Notes: generated by a model from the sequence alone, not told the origin. A stretch of DNA of 61,979 bases from an uncultured Spirochaetota bacterium (GCA_937872225.1 CALMRZ010000001.1:1-61979); one strand, 5' to 3'; numbered from the stretch's first letter, positions 37,013 through 48,531 are shown. Translations and numbers: made by a program.

Positions 37013-37278
37013 AATACATGGTCATAATATTTTCGATGAGCCTGTTTGTCATATTGTATGTCTGGCAGAACATCGAGGTCGTGCAGATAAAGATGAGAAA
37101 CCGCGCGCTGTCCCGCGCGGCGGCGGAGCTGGCGAAGGACAATGACCGCCGGCTCTACGAAATCGAACGATACCGCCGCATGGAGGCGGTCGAGGAGCAC
37201 GCGCGGAAGAACGGCTACCGGGCCATGCTTCCGGGCGATGTCAGCGTGGTCGTGATGGATAAAGCGGATGCTCAATAA
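37009..37278 (+). CDS. ftsL: FtsL-like division protein
   Basis: 89 residues. One hydrophobic segment (MVIIFSMSLFVILYVW) and a following helical stretch with heptads (RALSRAAAELAKDNDRRLYEIERYRRMEAVEEHARKNG) give the FtsL/DivIC layout of a bitopic septum protein. Sequence similarity in this family is weak, so the call rests mainly on position between rsmH and murE. GGAGG precedes the ATG; it overlaps rsmH (ATGA) and murE by 11 bases. ftsI would be expected next but is absent. Confidence 0.75.
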   Translation: MKYMVIIFSMSLFVILYVWQNIEVVQIKMRNRALSRAAAELAKDNDRRLYEIERYRRMEAVEEHARKNGYRAMLPGDVSVVVMDKADAQ

Positions 37279-38797
37279 TAACGGACAGATAAAAATATCC
37301 CTCGCTGATCTGGCGGAACGGTCGGGCGGCGCTGCCGAGGCCGTAAACGGCGGCGGCGTCGTTGTCTCCTCCGTTGAATACGATTCCCGGAAGGTCAGGA
37401 GGGGAAGCCTTTTCATCGCCGTTGAGGGCTTCACCAGCGACGGGCACCGCTTCGTTGATACCGCGGTGGATAACGGAGCTTCGGCGGTCTGCGTCGCGCG
37501 GGAACGGCTTGCCGACTTCGGCTGGCTTAAGGACCGGGGCGTCGGCCTCCTGGCCGCCGGCGACACCAGGACGGCCCTGTCCCGCCTGTCAGCGGCCTTC
37601 TTCGGGTTTCCGTCCCGCTCCATGCTGGCCATCGGCATCACCGGCACCAACGGCAAGACGTCGATCACCTACATGCTCGAAGCCATCATGAAGCGCCACG
37701 GCCGCAACCCCGGCGTTATCGGCACCATCAATTACCGGTGGGGCCGACGGGAGACGCCGGCGGCTAACACTACCCCTGAATCAAGGGACCTTCAGGAGAT
37801 ACTGTACCGGATGATGAAGGACGGCGTCGACACCGTTATCATGGAGGTATCGTCCCACGCCCTGGAGCTCCGGCGGGCCGATGACATCGACTTCGACGCC
37901 GCCGTGTTCACCAACCTGACCCGGGACCACCTCGATTTTCACCGTGACTTTGAACATTACTTCAACGCGAAGAAGCGGCTCTTTCGGCTCCTTGAAAACA
38001 GCTATAAAAAGGGGCGCTGCGGCGTGGTGAACGCCGACGACTTCTACGGCCATGAGATCTACATGATGAGGAACCATTATTCGTATCCGGTCAAAAGCTT
38101 CGGCATAGAAACGGCTTCGGACTACATGCCCCTCGCGGGGAGCGTCAACAATTCGATGCATGGACTATCCTACCGCCTCGGCCTCCCCGACACGGGCGTC
38201 GCGGTGAACCTTAACCTGCTGGGCACGTTCCAGCTCTACAATTCCCTGGCGGCCCTGGCCGTCGCCCATCAGATGGGCATCCCCTATGACGACATCACCG
38301 GCGGCCTGGCGGACCTCGAAACCGTGCCCGGCCGCTTCGACGTGCTCAAGACCGGCAGGGGCTTCATCGCCATCGTGGATTACGCCCACACCGTGGACGC
38401 CCTCCAGAAGCTCCTCAGATCGGTGAACGAGCTGGAGCACCGCAGGGTGATCACCGTGTTCGGCTGCGGCGGCGACCGCGACCGGACCAAGCGGCCCCTG
38501 ATGGGCAGGGCCGCCGAGGAGAACTCGGACCTGGTCATCGTAACCAGCGACAACCCCCGCACCGAGGACCCGGCGCTGATCATCAGTGAGATCGCCGGCG
38601 GCATGACGGGTAACAACCATGAAATCATTCCCGACCGGGAAGAGGCGATCGGCAGGGCCATGGCCGAGGCCGGCGACGGCGACATCGTGGTCATCGCCGG
38701 CAAGGGACACGAGGATTACCAGATTATCGGCACCGAGAAGCGCCACTTCGACGACAAGGAAGTGGCGGCGCGGTTTTTACAGGAGACGGTCAGGTGA
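37268..38797 (+). CDS. murE: UDP-MurNAc-L-Ala-D-Glu:meso-DAP ligase MurE
   Basis: 509 residues. ATP site GITGTNGKTSITYML near residues 116-130; VSSHALELRR and FTNLTRDHLDFH follow; DYAHT near 374. SDNPRTEDP near 420 carries the DNPR signature of enzymes adding meso-diaminopimelate, so the peptidoglycan should be meso-DAP type rather than ornithine as in Treponema or Borrelia. Starts within the end of the ftsL-like gene; its stop overlaps murF (GTGA). Confidence 0.96.
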   Translation: MLNNNGQIKISLADLAERSGGAAEAVNGGGVVVSSVEYDSRKVRRGSLFIAVEGFTSDGHRFVDTAVDNGASAVCVARERLADFGWLKDRGVGLLAAGDTRTALSRLSAAFFGFPSRSMLAIGITGTNGKTSITYMLEAIMKRHGRNPGVIGTINYRWGRRETPAANTTPESRDLQEILYRMMKDGVDTVIMEVSSHALELRRADDIDFDAAVFTNLTRDHLDFHRDFEHYFNAKKRLFRLLENSYKKGRCGVVNADDFYGHEIYMMRNHYSYPVKSFGIETASDYMPLAGSVNNSMHGLSYRLGLPDTGVAVNLNLLGTFQLYNSLAALAVAHQMGIPYDDITGGLADLETVPGRFDVLKTGRGFIAIVDYAHTVDALQKLLRSVNELEHRRVITVFGCGGDRDRTKRPLMGRAAEENSDLVIVTSDNPRTEDPALIISEIAGGMTGNNHEIIPDREEAIGRAMAEAGDGDIVVIAGKGHEDYQIIGTEKRHFDDKEVAARFLQETVR

Positions 38798-40191
38798 TAG
38801 TGGACTGCGCGACAACGGTGGGCAGGATCGCCGAGGCGGCCGGGGGCCGCATCACCAGCGGAGACCCTGCCGCGGAGATCGGTACCATAACAACCGATTC
38901 GCGCGAGATCGGCGCCAAGGGCCTCTTCATTCCCCTGGTGGGAGAGAGATATGACGGCCATGACTTTATCCGGCCCCTGTCCGAAAGCAGGAGCATCCGC
39001 TCGTACCTGACGATGAAGCCGGGGTTCACCGACACGGCGGCGCGGCTGGGCATTGCTGAGATACTGTGCGATGACACGCTCCGTGCCCTGGGGTCGATCG
39101 CCGCGCGGCACCGCGACGAGATCGACCCGACGGTTGTCGGCATCACCGGCACCAACGGCAAGACCACCACCAAGGAACTGGTCTACGCGATCCTCGGTTC
39201 AAAATGGAACTGCCTGAAGAATGAAAAGAACTACAACAATGAAATCGGCGTCCCCATGACCCTCCTGGGCCTTTCGGCCGGCCACCGGATGGCGGTGATC
39301 GAGATGGGTATGAACCACCCCGGCGAGCTTGACCGCCTCTCGAAGATAGCGAAGCCCGACCTGGCCCTGATCACCAACGTGGGAGAGGGGCACCTGGAAT
39401 TCCTGGGCTCCGTCGAGAACGTGGCGTCGGCAAAGTCGGAGATCATGCACGGCATGAAGCCCGGATCCATGCTGATCATCAACCGCGACATGGCCTTCCT
39501 TGACATCGTAATGGAACGGGCCCGGAAATCGGACCTGGTCGTGAAGAGCTTCGGGCTGTCCGAAAAGGCCGATGTCCGTCCCGATTCGTACCGCCTCTAT
39601 CGGGACAGCCTTTCCGTAACGTTCCGCGGCACGGAGATCGCGGTCTCCCTCTACGGCGTCCATAACGTGTACAACGTCATGGCCGCGATCGCCGTGGCAA
39701 CCGAATACGGGATGGACCCCGCGGCAATCGCGACCGCGCTGTCCGGCTTCGTCAACGTCGACGGCCGCAGCCAGATCATAGACCGGGGCTTCATCGTGAT
39801 CAATGACAGCTATAATTCCAATCCCCTGTCGCTGCGGTACGCCCTCAGGTCAACGGGGGAGATTTTTCCGGAGCGGAGAAAGATCGCGGTCCTTTCCGAC
39901 ATGAAAGAGCTGGGCGGCACCGCTGAGCGGTACCATGCCGAATGCGGCAGGGCGGTCCATGAAAATAAATTTGACATGCTCCTGGTCTGGGGGGATATGG
40001 CGAACCACTACGCCGAAGGCGCCCGGCGGGCCGGGTTCGACAATGACAGGATCAGGCAGTTTGAGACCAAGGATGAAATGTCCCGTTACCTGAATACCGT
40101 TGCCGATGAGAACGACGTGATTTTAATCAAGGGGTCGCGGTCGATGAAGATGGAAGACGTGGTGCGCGCCCTTACCGGAAGAGAGGAGTGA
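38794..40191 (+). CDS. murF: UDP-MurNAc-tripeptide:D-Ala-D-Ala ligase MurF
   Basis: 465 residues. ATP loop GITGTNGKTTTKEL near residues 111-124, NEKNYNNEIGVP and EMGMNHPGELD typical of MurF, TNVGEGHLEFLGS, and NDSYNSNP near 334. It adds D-Ala-D-Ala to the cytoplasmic precursor. Starts at GTG 38794 inside the last codons of murE. mraY follows 1 base after its stop. Confidence 0.96.
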   Translation: MIVDCATTVGRIAEAAGGRITSGDPAAEIGTITTDSREIGAKGLFIPLVGERYDGHDFIRPLSESRSIRSYLTMKPGFTDTAARLGIAEILCDDTLRALGSIAARHRDEIDPTVVGITGTNGKTTTKELVYAILGSKWNCLKNEKNYNNEIGVPMTLLGLSAGHRMAVIEMGMNHPGELDRLSKIAKPDLALITNVGEGHLEFLGSVENVASAKSEIMHGMKPGSMLIINRDMAFLDIVMERARKSDLVVKSFGLSEKADVRPDSYRLYRDSLSVTFRGTEIAVSLYGVHNVYNVMAAIAVATEYGMDPAAIATALSGFVNVDGRSQIIDRGFIVINDSYNSNPLSLRYALRSTGEIFPERRKIAVLSDMKELGGTAERYHAECGRAVHENKFDMLLVWGDMANHYAEGARRAGFDNDRIRQFETKDEMSRYLNTVADENDVILIKGSRSMKMEDVVRALTGREE

Positions 40192-40192
40192 G

Positions 40193-41278
40193 ATGTTTTA
40201 TCATTTTATACTGCCGCTGAAAGAACACCTGGGCTTCCTGAGGCTGTTTCAGTACATAACCTTCAGGTCCGCCTACGCCGCCCTCACGGCGCTCCTGCTG
40301 GTGCTGATACTGGGGAACCTGGTGATCCGCTGGCTGCGGGTCCTCAAGTTCGGCGAAGAGATCCGGGCCCTGGGCCCCGAGAGCCACAAGAAGAAAGCCG
40401 GCACTCCCACCATGGGCGGCATCATCATCATCGGCGCGGTCCTCATATCGATCATGCTGTGGGGAAATTTCACCAGCGTCTACCTGGTCACCCTGATCGC
40501 CGCGACGCTGCTCCTGGGCGGCCTCGGGTTCGCCGACGATTACATCAAGTCGATCCTTAAAAGAAAGGAGGGGATCCCCGCCCGCGTGAAGCTCCTATTC
40601 CAGATCCTTGTCGGCCTGGCGGTGGCCCTTGTCGTATACTATCTTCCCTCGAACAGGGCCGAGGCGACGACCCTCTACGTTCCCTTTATCAACGCGGCGG
40701 TCGCCGACCTGGGTTTCGTCTGGGTCATGTTCGCCGTCGTGGTGATCGTGGCGGCCACCAACGCCGTGAACCTGACCGACGGCCTTGACGGCCTCGCCAT
40801 CGGGTCGGTCATGACCGTGGGCGTAAGCCTGGGCATCATGGCCTATCTCGCCGGGCACGCCAAGATCGCGGCGTACCTCCGGATCCCCTACGTCCCCGAT
40901 GCCGCGGAGCTCACGGTGTTCCTGGCGGCCCTCATGGGCGCCGCCATCGGTTTTCTCTGGTTCAACAGCAACCCGGCCACGGTCTTCATGGGGGACACCG
41001 GCTCCCTGGCCCTGGGAGGCATCATCGGCATCGTGGCGGTCATGATTAAAAAGGAAATTTTCCTGTTCATCGTGGGCGGGGTCTTCGTCATCGAGGTCCT
41101 GTCCGTGATTATACAGGTGGCGTCGTTCAAGTTGAGGGGCAAGCGGGTGTTCAAGATGGCGCCCTTTCATCACCACCTCGAGCTTTCCGGGTGGCCGGAA
41201 CAGAAGGTGGTCGTGCGGATGTGGGTGCTCGGGATAATACTGGCTATTTTGGGAATGAGTTCGCTGAAGATACTGTAG
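40193..41278 (+). CDS. mraY: Phospho-N-acetylmuramoyl-pentapeptide transferase MraY
   Basis: 361 residues with about ten membrane helices. Family motifs: KKAGTPTMGG near residues 64-73, FADDYIKS near 112, NLTDGLDGLAIG near 190, FMGDTGSLALGG near 266 and the signature APFHHHLELSGWPE near 319. It makes lipid I. GAGGAG precedes the ATG. A 126-base gap follows, with GC hairpins, before murD. Confidence 0.97.
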   Translation: MFYHFILPLKEHLGFLRLFQYITFRSAYAALTALLLVLILGNLVIRWLRVLKFGEEIRALGPESHKKKAGTPTMGGIIIIGAVLISIMLWGNFTSVYLVTLIAATLLLGGLGFADDYIKSILKRKEGIPARVKLLFQILVGLAVALVVYYLPSNRAEATTLYVPFINAAVADLGFVWVMFAVVVIVAATNAVNLTDGLDGLAIGSVMTVGVSLGIMAYLAGHAKIAAYLRIPYVPDAAELTVFLAALMGAAIGFLWFNSNPATVFMGDTGSLALGGIIGIVAVMIKKEIFLFIVGGVFVIEVLSVIIQVASFKLRGKRVFKMAPFHHHLELSGWPEQKVVVRMWVLGIILAILGMSSLKIL

Positions 41279-41361
41279 CCCCCTGAATCCCCCGCAGGGG
41301 GACTTGACGGAATGGTGGTTGCAGAAAGCCCCCCGCCGGTGGGTCGGGGGGACGTTCCGAA
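41277..41361. repeat. GC hairpin pair between mraY and murD
   Basis: CCCCC-GCA-GGGGG within 41290-41302, then a second hairpin-prone block of C and G runs near 41328-41355. The whole resembles the element at 48352 between ftsA and ftsZ. It begins at the mraY stop codon and sits in one of only two sizeable gaps inside the core cluster. Confidence 0.6.
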
Positions 41362-41404
41362 AGTTTATGGGATGAGGTCTTATAGAACATAAGAATGTAA
41401 TTAT

Positions 41405-42787
41405 ATGAAAGGAACTAATATACATAAGGCACTCGTGGTCGGACTGAGCTACCGCACCGGCCTGGCGGTTTCGAATTTTCTCGCGGCCCGGGAAGTCACC
41501 GTTGTCGCGTCCGACAGCAAGGGCGAGGCGGAGCTTGCCGACGTGATCCGCAAGCTCGACCCCGCGGTGCGGGTCGTCGCCGGCGGGCAGAACCCGGCGC
41601 TCCTTGACGAGGGGTTCGACGCCGTGGTCCTGTCCCCGGGGGTGCCGAAGACCATACCCCTGATCGTGGAGGCTTATAAAAGGGGAATACCGGTCATGGC
41701 CGAAGTGGAGCTGGCCTTCCGGAACATGAAGGGGGACCTCATAGGGATAACCGGGACGGACGGCAAGTCCACCACCACGGCCCTTACCGGCCACGTGTTC
41801 CGGGAGCTGGGCATCGACACCTACGTGGGGGGGAACATCGGCATCCCCCTTGTCTCCTTCGCCGGCAAAACCTCGGAACAGTCGGTGGTCGTGGCCGAGC
41901 TCTCCTCGTTCCAGCTTGAGACCATCATCGACTTCAAGCCCGATGTGGCCGCCCTCCTGAACGTGACGCCGGACCACCTGGACCGCTATGACGGCATGGA
42001 GGCGTACCTCGATGCGAAGATGAGGATCGCCATGAACCAGGACGGCGGCGATTATTTCATCTATAATAAAGACGACGTCATGAGCTCGCGCAGCGCAGCC
42101 CGGGTGAAATCGAGGGCCGTCTCCTTTTCGGTCGAGACCGAGGACGCCGACATATTCTATCGCGACGGCGCCGTTTTTCTCAAAGATGGCGACCTGAAGG
42201 TCCTCGATGCCGGCCGGATGAAGGTCCTGGGACTCCACAATGTCCAGAACGCCATGGTGGCGGTTCTTTCGGCGCTGGCGATCATGAACAAGAGGGGAAT
42301 GGGGCCCGACTATAAACGCATCGCCGAGGCGGTCTATTCCTTCCCGGGACTTGAGCACCGCCTGGAGCGCATCGGCGTCTTCCACGGCAGGGAGTTCATC
42401 AACGATTCCAAGGCGACCACGGTGAACGCGGTCCTCACGGCGCTCCGCAGCTTCCCCGGCATGGGTGTCCTCATCCTGGGGGGCAGGACCAAGGGCGACG
42501 ATTACTCACGGCTCAAGATCGGCCTGGAGGGGAAGATACGGACCCTGGTGCTGATAGGGGAGTCGAAGGAATACTTTTCGAAGATATTGAACGAAGTCCG
42601 CTGCGTGTTCGCGGACACCCTGGACGACGCGGTGGTGAAGGCGATGAAGGAAAGCCGTGAAGGCGACGTTATTTTATTGTCGCCGGCGTGCGCCTCCTTC
42701 GACATGTTCAAGAATTACGAAGAGCGGGGAGCGGAGTTCGTAAGATCGTTCCGCCGCCTGGAGAGAGGGGAACTGCAGTGGACCTGA
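41405..42787 (+). CDS. murD: UDP-MurNAc-L-Ala:D-Glu ligase MurD
   Basis: 460 residues. GITGTDGKSTTTALTG near residues 113-128, AELSSFQLE near 160-168, LNVTPDHLDRYDGM near 178-191 and NDSKATT near 331. It adds D-glutamate to UDP-MurNAc-Ala. ATG 41405 lacks a strong ribosome site. The stop lies 10 bases into ftsW. Confidence 0.95.
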   Translation: MKGTNIHKALVVGLSYRTGLAVSNFLAAREVTVVASDSKGEAELADVIRKLDPAVRVVAGGQNPALLDEGFDAVVLSPGVPKTIPLIVEAYKRGIPVMAEVELAFRNMKGDLIGITGTDGKSTTTALTGHVFRELGIDTYVGGNIGIPLVSFAGKTSEQSVVVAELSSFQLETIIDFKPDVAALLNVTPDHLDRYDGMEAYLDAKMRIAMNQDGGDYFIYNKDDVMSSRSAARVKSRAVSFSVETEDADIFYRDGAVFLKDGDLKVLDAGRMKVLGLHNVQNAMVAVLSALAIMNKRGMGPDYKRIAEAVYSFPGLEHRLERIGVFHGREFINDSKATTVNAVLTALRSFPGMGVLILGGRTKGDDYSRLKIGLEGKIRTLVLIGESKEYFSKILNEVRCVFADTLDDAVVKAMKESREGDVILLSPACASFDMFKNYEERGAEFVRSFRRLERGELQWT

Positions 42788-43929
42788 AATCCTTCATAGA
42801 TATCCGGCGCTCGAAAGAGCCGGACCTGGTCCTCTTCGTGGTGATCCTCACCCTGACGGGCATCGGCATCGCCATGAGCTACAGCGCCAGCGCCGTGTAC
42901 GCCCTCAAGGTTTTCGGCGACCCGTACTATTTCTTGAAGAAGCAGATCCTCTGGTTCGCCATCGGCTTCGTCTTCATGCTGGTTTTCATGCAGATCGACT
43001 ACCGCAATTACATGAAGTACACCAAGGTTCTGCTCCTGGCATCCATCGCGGCCCTCGCCCTGGTCCTGGTGCCCGGCATCGGGCACAGCGCCAAGGGATC
43101 GGTCCGGTGGCTCGGCTTCGGCCCGGTGGCGTTCCAGCCGGCGGAATTCGTCAAGGTCGTCGTGGTCGTCTACCTGGCCAAGGTGTTTTCCTCCGAGGCC
43201 GAGGACCACTTCATCCGCCTCCTGATCCCGGTCATCATCGTGGCCGTCATATTCCTGATGATCATCGTCCAGCCCGATTTCGGCACCGCCATCGACATCC
43301 TGATCGTGTCGGTCTTCATCCTCTTCGTGTCGGGGTTCCCCTTCACGTACCTGCTCTCGCTCTTTGTCATCAGCATCCCTATGTTTTACCTGATGATATC
43401 CCTGGTTCAGTACCGGAAGGACCGGGTCGTCGCCTTCCTGAATCCCTGGGCCTACCGTTACGGCATCGGCTATCATATTATACAGTCTTTCATAGCGTTC
43501 AAGAAGGGCGGATTTCTCGGCGTGGGACTGGGCAACGGGACGCAGAAGCTGTCCCGCCTCCCCGAGCCGCATACCGATTTCATTTACGCCGTCATCGGGG
43601 AAGAGGCGGGGCTCGTGGGCACGGTGCTCATCGTGCTCCTTTTCGCGGCGGTGCTCTGGCGCGGGATCGTCGTCTCGACCGAGGCCCAGGACAATTTCGG
43701 CAGGCTCCTTGCCGTGGGGCTATCCCTCATGATCGTGGTGCAGGCCTTCATCAACATGGGCGTGGTCACCGGGGCCCTGCCGACGAAGGGCATCCCGATG
43801 CCCTTCATCAGCTACGGCGGGTCGTCGCTCCTTTCCAATATGATTGCGGCGGGTATTTTGCTCAACGTCTCCCGATACCGGGGCGCCGTTAAGCAGGACA
43901 TGAAATTATTCGAAGAGGTATGGCAGTGA
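42778..43929 (+). CDS. ftsW: Septal peptidoglycan polymerase FtsW
   Basis: 383 residues, about ten membrane helices, SEDS family. RWLGFGPVAFQPAEFVK near residues 106-122, QPDFGTAIDI near 162, RLPEPHTDFIYAVIGEE near 259 and GIPMPFISYGGSSLL near 337 are family hallmarks. Start GTG 42778 with GAGAGAGGGG 7 bases before it. It normally works with FtsI, which is not in this cluster. Its end overlaps murG by 10 bases. Confidence 0.95.
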   Translation: MDLKSFIDIRRSKEPDLVLFVVILTLTGIGIAMSYSASAVYALKVFGDPYYFLKKQILWFAIGFVFMLVFMQIDYRNYMKYTKVLLLASIAALALVLVPGIGHSAKGSVRWLGFGPVAFQPAEFVKVVVVVYLAKVFSSEAEDHFIRLLIPVIIVAVIFLMIIVQPDFGTAIDILIVSVFILFVSGFPFTYLLSLFVISIPMFYLMISLVQYRKDRVVAFLNPWAYRYGIGYHIIQSFIAFKKGGFLGVGLGNGTQKLSRLPEPHTDFIYAVIGEEAGLVGTVLIVLLFAAVLWRGIVVSTEAQDNFGRLLAVGLSLMIVVQAFINMGVVTGALPTKGIPMPFISYGGSSLLSNMIAAGILLNVSRYRGAVKQDMKLFEEVWQ

Positions 43930-45030
43930 ACAGCGTGAACAATATAAGCGTACTCATCGTGGCGGGCGGCACCGGCGGGCACATCAGCCCGGGGGTGGCC
44001 CTGTACGAGGCCTTCAGGGAGGCCGGCGTCCGGGCCCTTTTCCTCTCGGGGAGGCGCGACGCGCGGTTTTCATCCCTTAACGACGTGGCGAAGGAAGACC
44101 TCTTCCTCTACCGCGCGCCTTCCTTCTCGAAGAACCCCGGACGGCTCCTCCTGTTTCCGGCTGTTTTCTCGGCGGCCATGCTCGCCGTGCGGAAGATCGT
44201 GAAGAACAACGATGTCCGCGCCGTCATCGGCATGGGCGGGTACGTTTCCGCGCCGGCCCTGATGGCGGCGAAGCTCATGAAGGTCCCTTTGTTCGTGTGC
44301 GAGCAGAACTCGGTACCCGGCAAGGTGACACGGTTCTTCGAAAAACATGCGGCCAGTATCTTCGGGACCTTCCGCGGCGCGACGGAATACCTCAAGTTCA
44401 AGGAAAAGTACGTGCTGGCCGGCAACCCGATCAGGAAGAAAGTCCTGGTGGACGCCAAGAAGGAGGAGGCGCGCAGGGTCTTCCACCTGGGACACAGCAA
44501 GAAAGTCGTCCTGGTCATCGGCGGCAGCCAGGGGGCGGTGCGAATCAACGAACTGGTATTCGGCCTCAAGAAGGATTATGCCGACGACCTTAAAAATATC
44601 GGCTTCATATGGAGCACCGGCGATTTTTCCTATCAGGCATATAAAGAAAAGATCAACAGGGAAATTGACGAGGGCTCGGTGTACCTTTCGCCCTTCATTG
44701 ATAAAGTCGGCCTTGCCTACCGCGCGGCGGATATCGCCATATCGCGCTCCGGCGCGGGGGTCATGATGGAGCTGGCGGCGATGGGCGTGCCGTCGATCCA
44801 GATACCCTATCCCTTTGCCGCGGACAACCACCAGGACAGGAACGCCGACGAGTTCGTCCAGGCCGGGGCCGCGGTCAAGATCAGCAACGCCGACGCGGTG
44901 CCGGAAAAGGTGATGCCGGTGCTCCATGACCTGATGAACAATCCCCGCGCCCTGGAGCGCATGGCAAAGAAGGCCCGTGAAGCGGCCATGGTGAACGCGG
45001 CGGAAACGATTGTGAAGGAAATTGTGAACC

Positions 45031-45041
<11 letters not shown>
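43920..45041 (+). CDS. murG: UDP-GlcNAc:lipid I transferase MurG
   Basis: 373 residues, GT-B fold. VAGGTGGHISPGVAL near residues 15-29, MGGYVSAPAL near 101, VIGGSQGAVRINE near 198 and SRSGAGVMMELAAMGVPSIQIP near 273. It makes lipid II at the inner membrane face. The length is usual. Starts inside the last codons of ftsW; its stop overlaps murC by 11 bases. Confidence 0.96.
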
Positions 45042-46407
<1,366 letters not shown>

Positions 46408-46411
46408 GATC

Positions 46412-47107
46412 ATGAAGGGCATGGCATTGAACATGACGGTAATTATGGCGGTCCTGGCCGTATCGGCCGGAGTTGCCAGCGGGGCTGACGTACGCCTGGT
46501 GAAGGCCATCGAATTCAAGGGCCTGAAGCTGCTGTCGAAATACGAGGTCGTCCGCGGCGCCCGGATCAAGGCCGTTGCCGGCGGGATCGCCATCGACGTG
46601 GATTCCCTCGAAGAGGCCCTGGAAAAGAACGCATTCCTATCCTCGCACAGCATTGACGAGAGCGGGCACAGGCTCGTCGTGACGGTCGAGGAGAAGAAGC
46701 CGGCCCTGGTGCTCGCCATGGTGAAGGGCGGCAGGACGCACCTGTATGAGCTTGACGGCGGCCATGCGGTCATAGCAAGAGACGAGGCGCATACCGGCCG
46801 CGTCCCGTTCATCTATGCGGCGGCCGACGACGCGGGCAACGGGCCGGTGCCGGCGCGGGTCAGGCGGCTCCTGGCGGTCCTCGGCCGGGTACGCGAACAA
46901 AATGCGGTTATATACAGGGAATTATCGGAAATTTATTGCAATGATAACAGCATCAGGGTAGTATTGCGGGGAAGAAAGACCGGCTTCATCCTGAGGCCGG
47001 ATGCGGCGGATTTCATGAAGCTGAAATATGTCGCCGGCTACTGCGACCGTGCGGAGCGGTACCCGGAGGAGATTGACATGACCGGCAGCGCGGTCGTTGT
47101 CAGGTGA
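46412..47107 (+). CDS. ftsQ: FtsQ/DivIB-like protein (POTRA domain)
   Basis: 231 residues. After a short hydrophobic stretch (MTVIMAVLAVSAGVASGA), a POTRA-like segment begins: VKAIEFKGLKLLSKYEVVRGA...DSLEEALEKNAFLSSHSIDESG, then a beta-rich part. Position between murC and ftsA supports FtsQ, the scaffold of the FtsQLB complex. The hydrophobic segment is very near the N-terminus and ends like a cleavable signal (VASGA), so it may be periplasmic rather than anchored. Sequence evidence alone is moderate. Confidence 0.7.
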   Translation: MKGMALNMTVIMAVLAVSAGVASGADVRLVKAIEFKGLKLLSKYEVVRGARIKAVAGGIAIDVDSLEEALEKNAFLSSHSIDESGHRLVVTVEEKKPALVLAMVKGGRTHLYELDGGHAVIARDEAHTGRVPFIYAAADDAGNGPVPARVRRLLAVLGRVREQNAVIYRELSEIYCNDNSIRVVLRGRKTGFILRPDAADFMKLKYVAGYCDRAERYPEEIDMTGSAVVVR

Positions 47108-47123
47108 CACGGAGGAACATGGT

Positions 47124-48347
47124 ATGGAAGACATACTCGTAGGGCTGGACATCGGTACCACGAAGACCTGCGCGGTCATCGGCACCATGAACCAGAACGG
47201 CATGGTCGAAGTGATCGGCGTCGGCGTGACGCCGTCCAAGGGCCTGAAGAACGGTGTCATCGTGAATATCGACAACACGACCTCGGCAATCGGGAAGGCC
47301 ATAGACGAGGGCGAACTGATGGCCGGCTACGAGGTGAACGACTGCATCATAGGCGTCAGCGGCCAGCATGTCAAGGGGCAGAATTCGCGCGGCGTGGTCG
47401 CGGTGTCGAGCCGCAACAGGACCATCACGACCAACGACGTGAAGCGGGTCATCGAGGCCGCCCAGGCGGTGGTGATACCGATGGACCGCGAGATCCTCCA
47501 CGTGCTGTCCAAGGAATTCTCCGTGGACGACCAGATCGGCATCAAGGACCCGATCGGCATGACCGGCGTCCGCCTGGAGGCGGAAGTCCATATCGTGACC
47601 GGCGTGACATCGGGCATCCAGAACATGATCAAGGCGGTGGAGAAGGCCGGGTTCCAGTACCGGGACATCGTCTTCAATCCCCTGGCCGCGGCGGACGCGG
47701 TCCTCTCCCGGGACGAGATGGAGCTCGGGGTCGCCCTGATCGACATCGGCGGCGGCACCATTGACATCGTGGTTTACCTTGAAGGCGGCGTGGCCTATTC
47801 GACGGTCCTTTCCATCGGCGGGATACACGTCACCAACGACATATCGATCGGCCTGCGGACGCCCATCGAGTCCGCGGAGCTCATCAAGAAGAAATACGGG
47901 TGCGCGGTCCTCGACCTGGTTGACCCGTCGGAAGTGGTGGAAGTCCCCTCCGTGGGCGGACGTCCTCCGCGGAAGCTGCTCCGCCAGGAACTCACCCAGA
48001 TCATCGAGCCGCGGGTCGCCGAGATGATGGAGATGGTCGACCGCGAGCTGACCCTCTCGGGCAAGAAGGAGATGCTCTCGGCGGGCATCGTGCTGACCGG
48101 CGGCGGGAGCATGCTGGACGGGTCCATAGAGGCGGCCGAGCGGGTCTTCAACATGCCGGTGCGCATCGGCTCGCCGCGGGACATCGCCGGTCTGGCGGAC
48201 CGTGTGGCGACGCCTCAGTTTGCCGCCTCGGTGGGTCTGCTCAGGTACGGCCTCCGGATGAACCAGCTGCGGGCCGGGAAGCTCGCGCCTGAGAAGGGCG
48301 GCAGTATGTTCGGCAGGATGAAGAAGTGGCTGGAGGAATACTTGTAA
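47124..48347 (+). CDS. ftsA: Cell division protein FtsA
   Basis: 407 residues, an actin-like ATPase that anchors FtsZ to the membrane. LVGLDIGTTKTCAVIG near residues 5-20, NCIIGVSGQHV-like block near 73, LIDIGGGTIDIVVY near 205 and GIVLTGGGSMLDG near 322. The C-terminus GRMKKWLEEYL is the amphipathic membrane helix. ATG 47124 with GGAGG 8 bases upstream is preferred. Confidence 0.96.
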   Translation: MEDILVGLDIGTTKTCAVIGTMNQNGMVEVIGVGVTPSKGLKNGVIVNIDNTTSAIGKAIDEGELMAGYEVNDCIIGVSGQHVKGQNSRGVVAVSSRNRTITTNDVKRVIEAAQAVVIPMDREILHVLSKEFSVDDQIGIKDPIGMTGVRLEAEVHIVTGVTSGIQNMIKAVEKAGFQYRDIVFNPLAAADAVLSRDEMELGVALIDIGGGTIDIVVYLEGGVAYSTVLSIGGIHVTNDISIGLRTPIESAELIKKKYGCAVLDLVDPSEVVEVPSVGGRPPRKLLRQELTQIIEPRVAEMMEMVDRELTLSGKKEMLSAGIVLTGGGSMLDGSIEAAERVFNMPVRIGSPRDIAGLADRVATPQFAASVGLLRYGLRMNQLRAGKLAPEKGGSMFGRMKKWLEEYL

Positions 48348-48351
48348 AGTA

Positions 48352-48428
48352 AGCCCCTCAAATACCCCGGAGGGGGACTGCGGGCTTAGTGGGATCCTTG
48401 GCCCCTTTTCCGGGTGGGCGGAACAGAA
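48352..48428. repeat. GC hairpin element between ftsA and ftsZ
   Basis: AGCCCCTCAAATACCCC then GGAGGGGGACT at 48352-48379, followed by a second C/G block (GGCCCC near 48402 and CCGGGTGGGCGG near 48411-48422). Same order of parts as the element at 41277. The first part can fold as CCCC/GGGG. Confidence 0.55.
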
Positions 48429-48531
48429 GTAAGAATGTTAGGAGTAAGCAGAACATTGTTTCATATCAAACGCCAAGGCGAAAAAATATAAGACGCAATG
48501 AGACATAATACCGAATCGAAGGGGGACTGAC

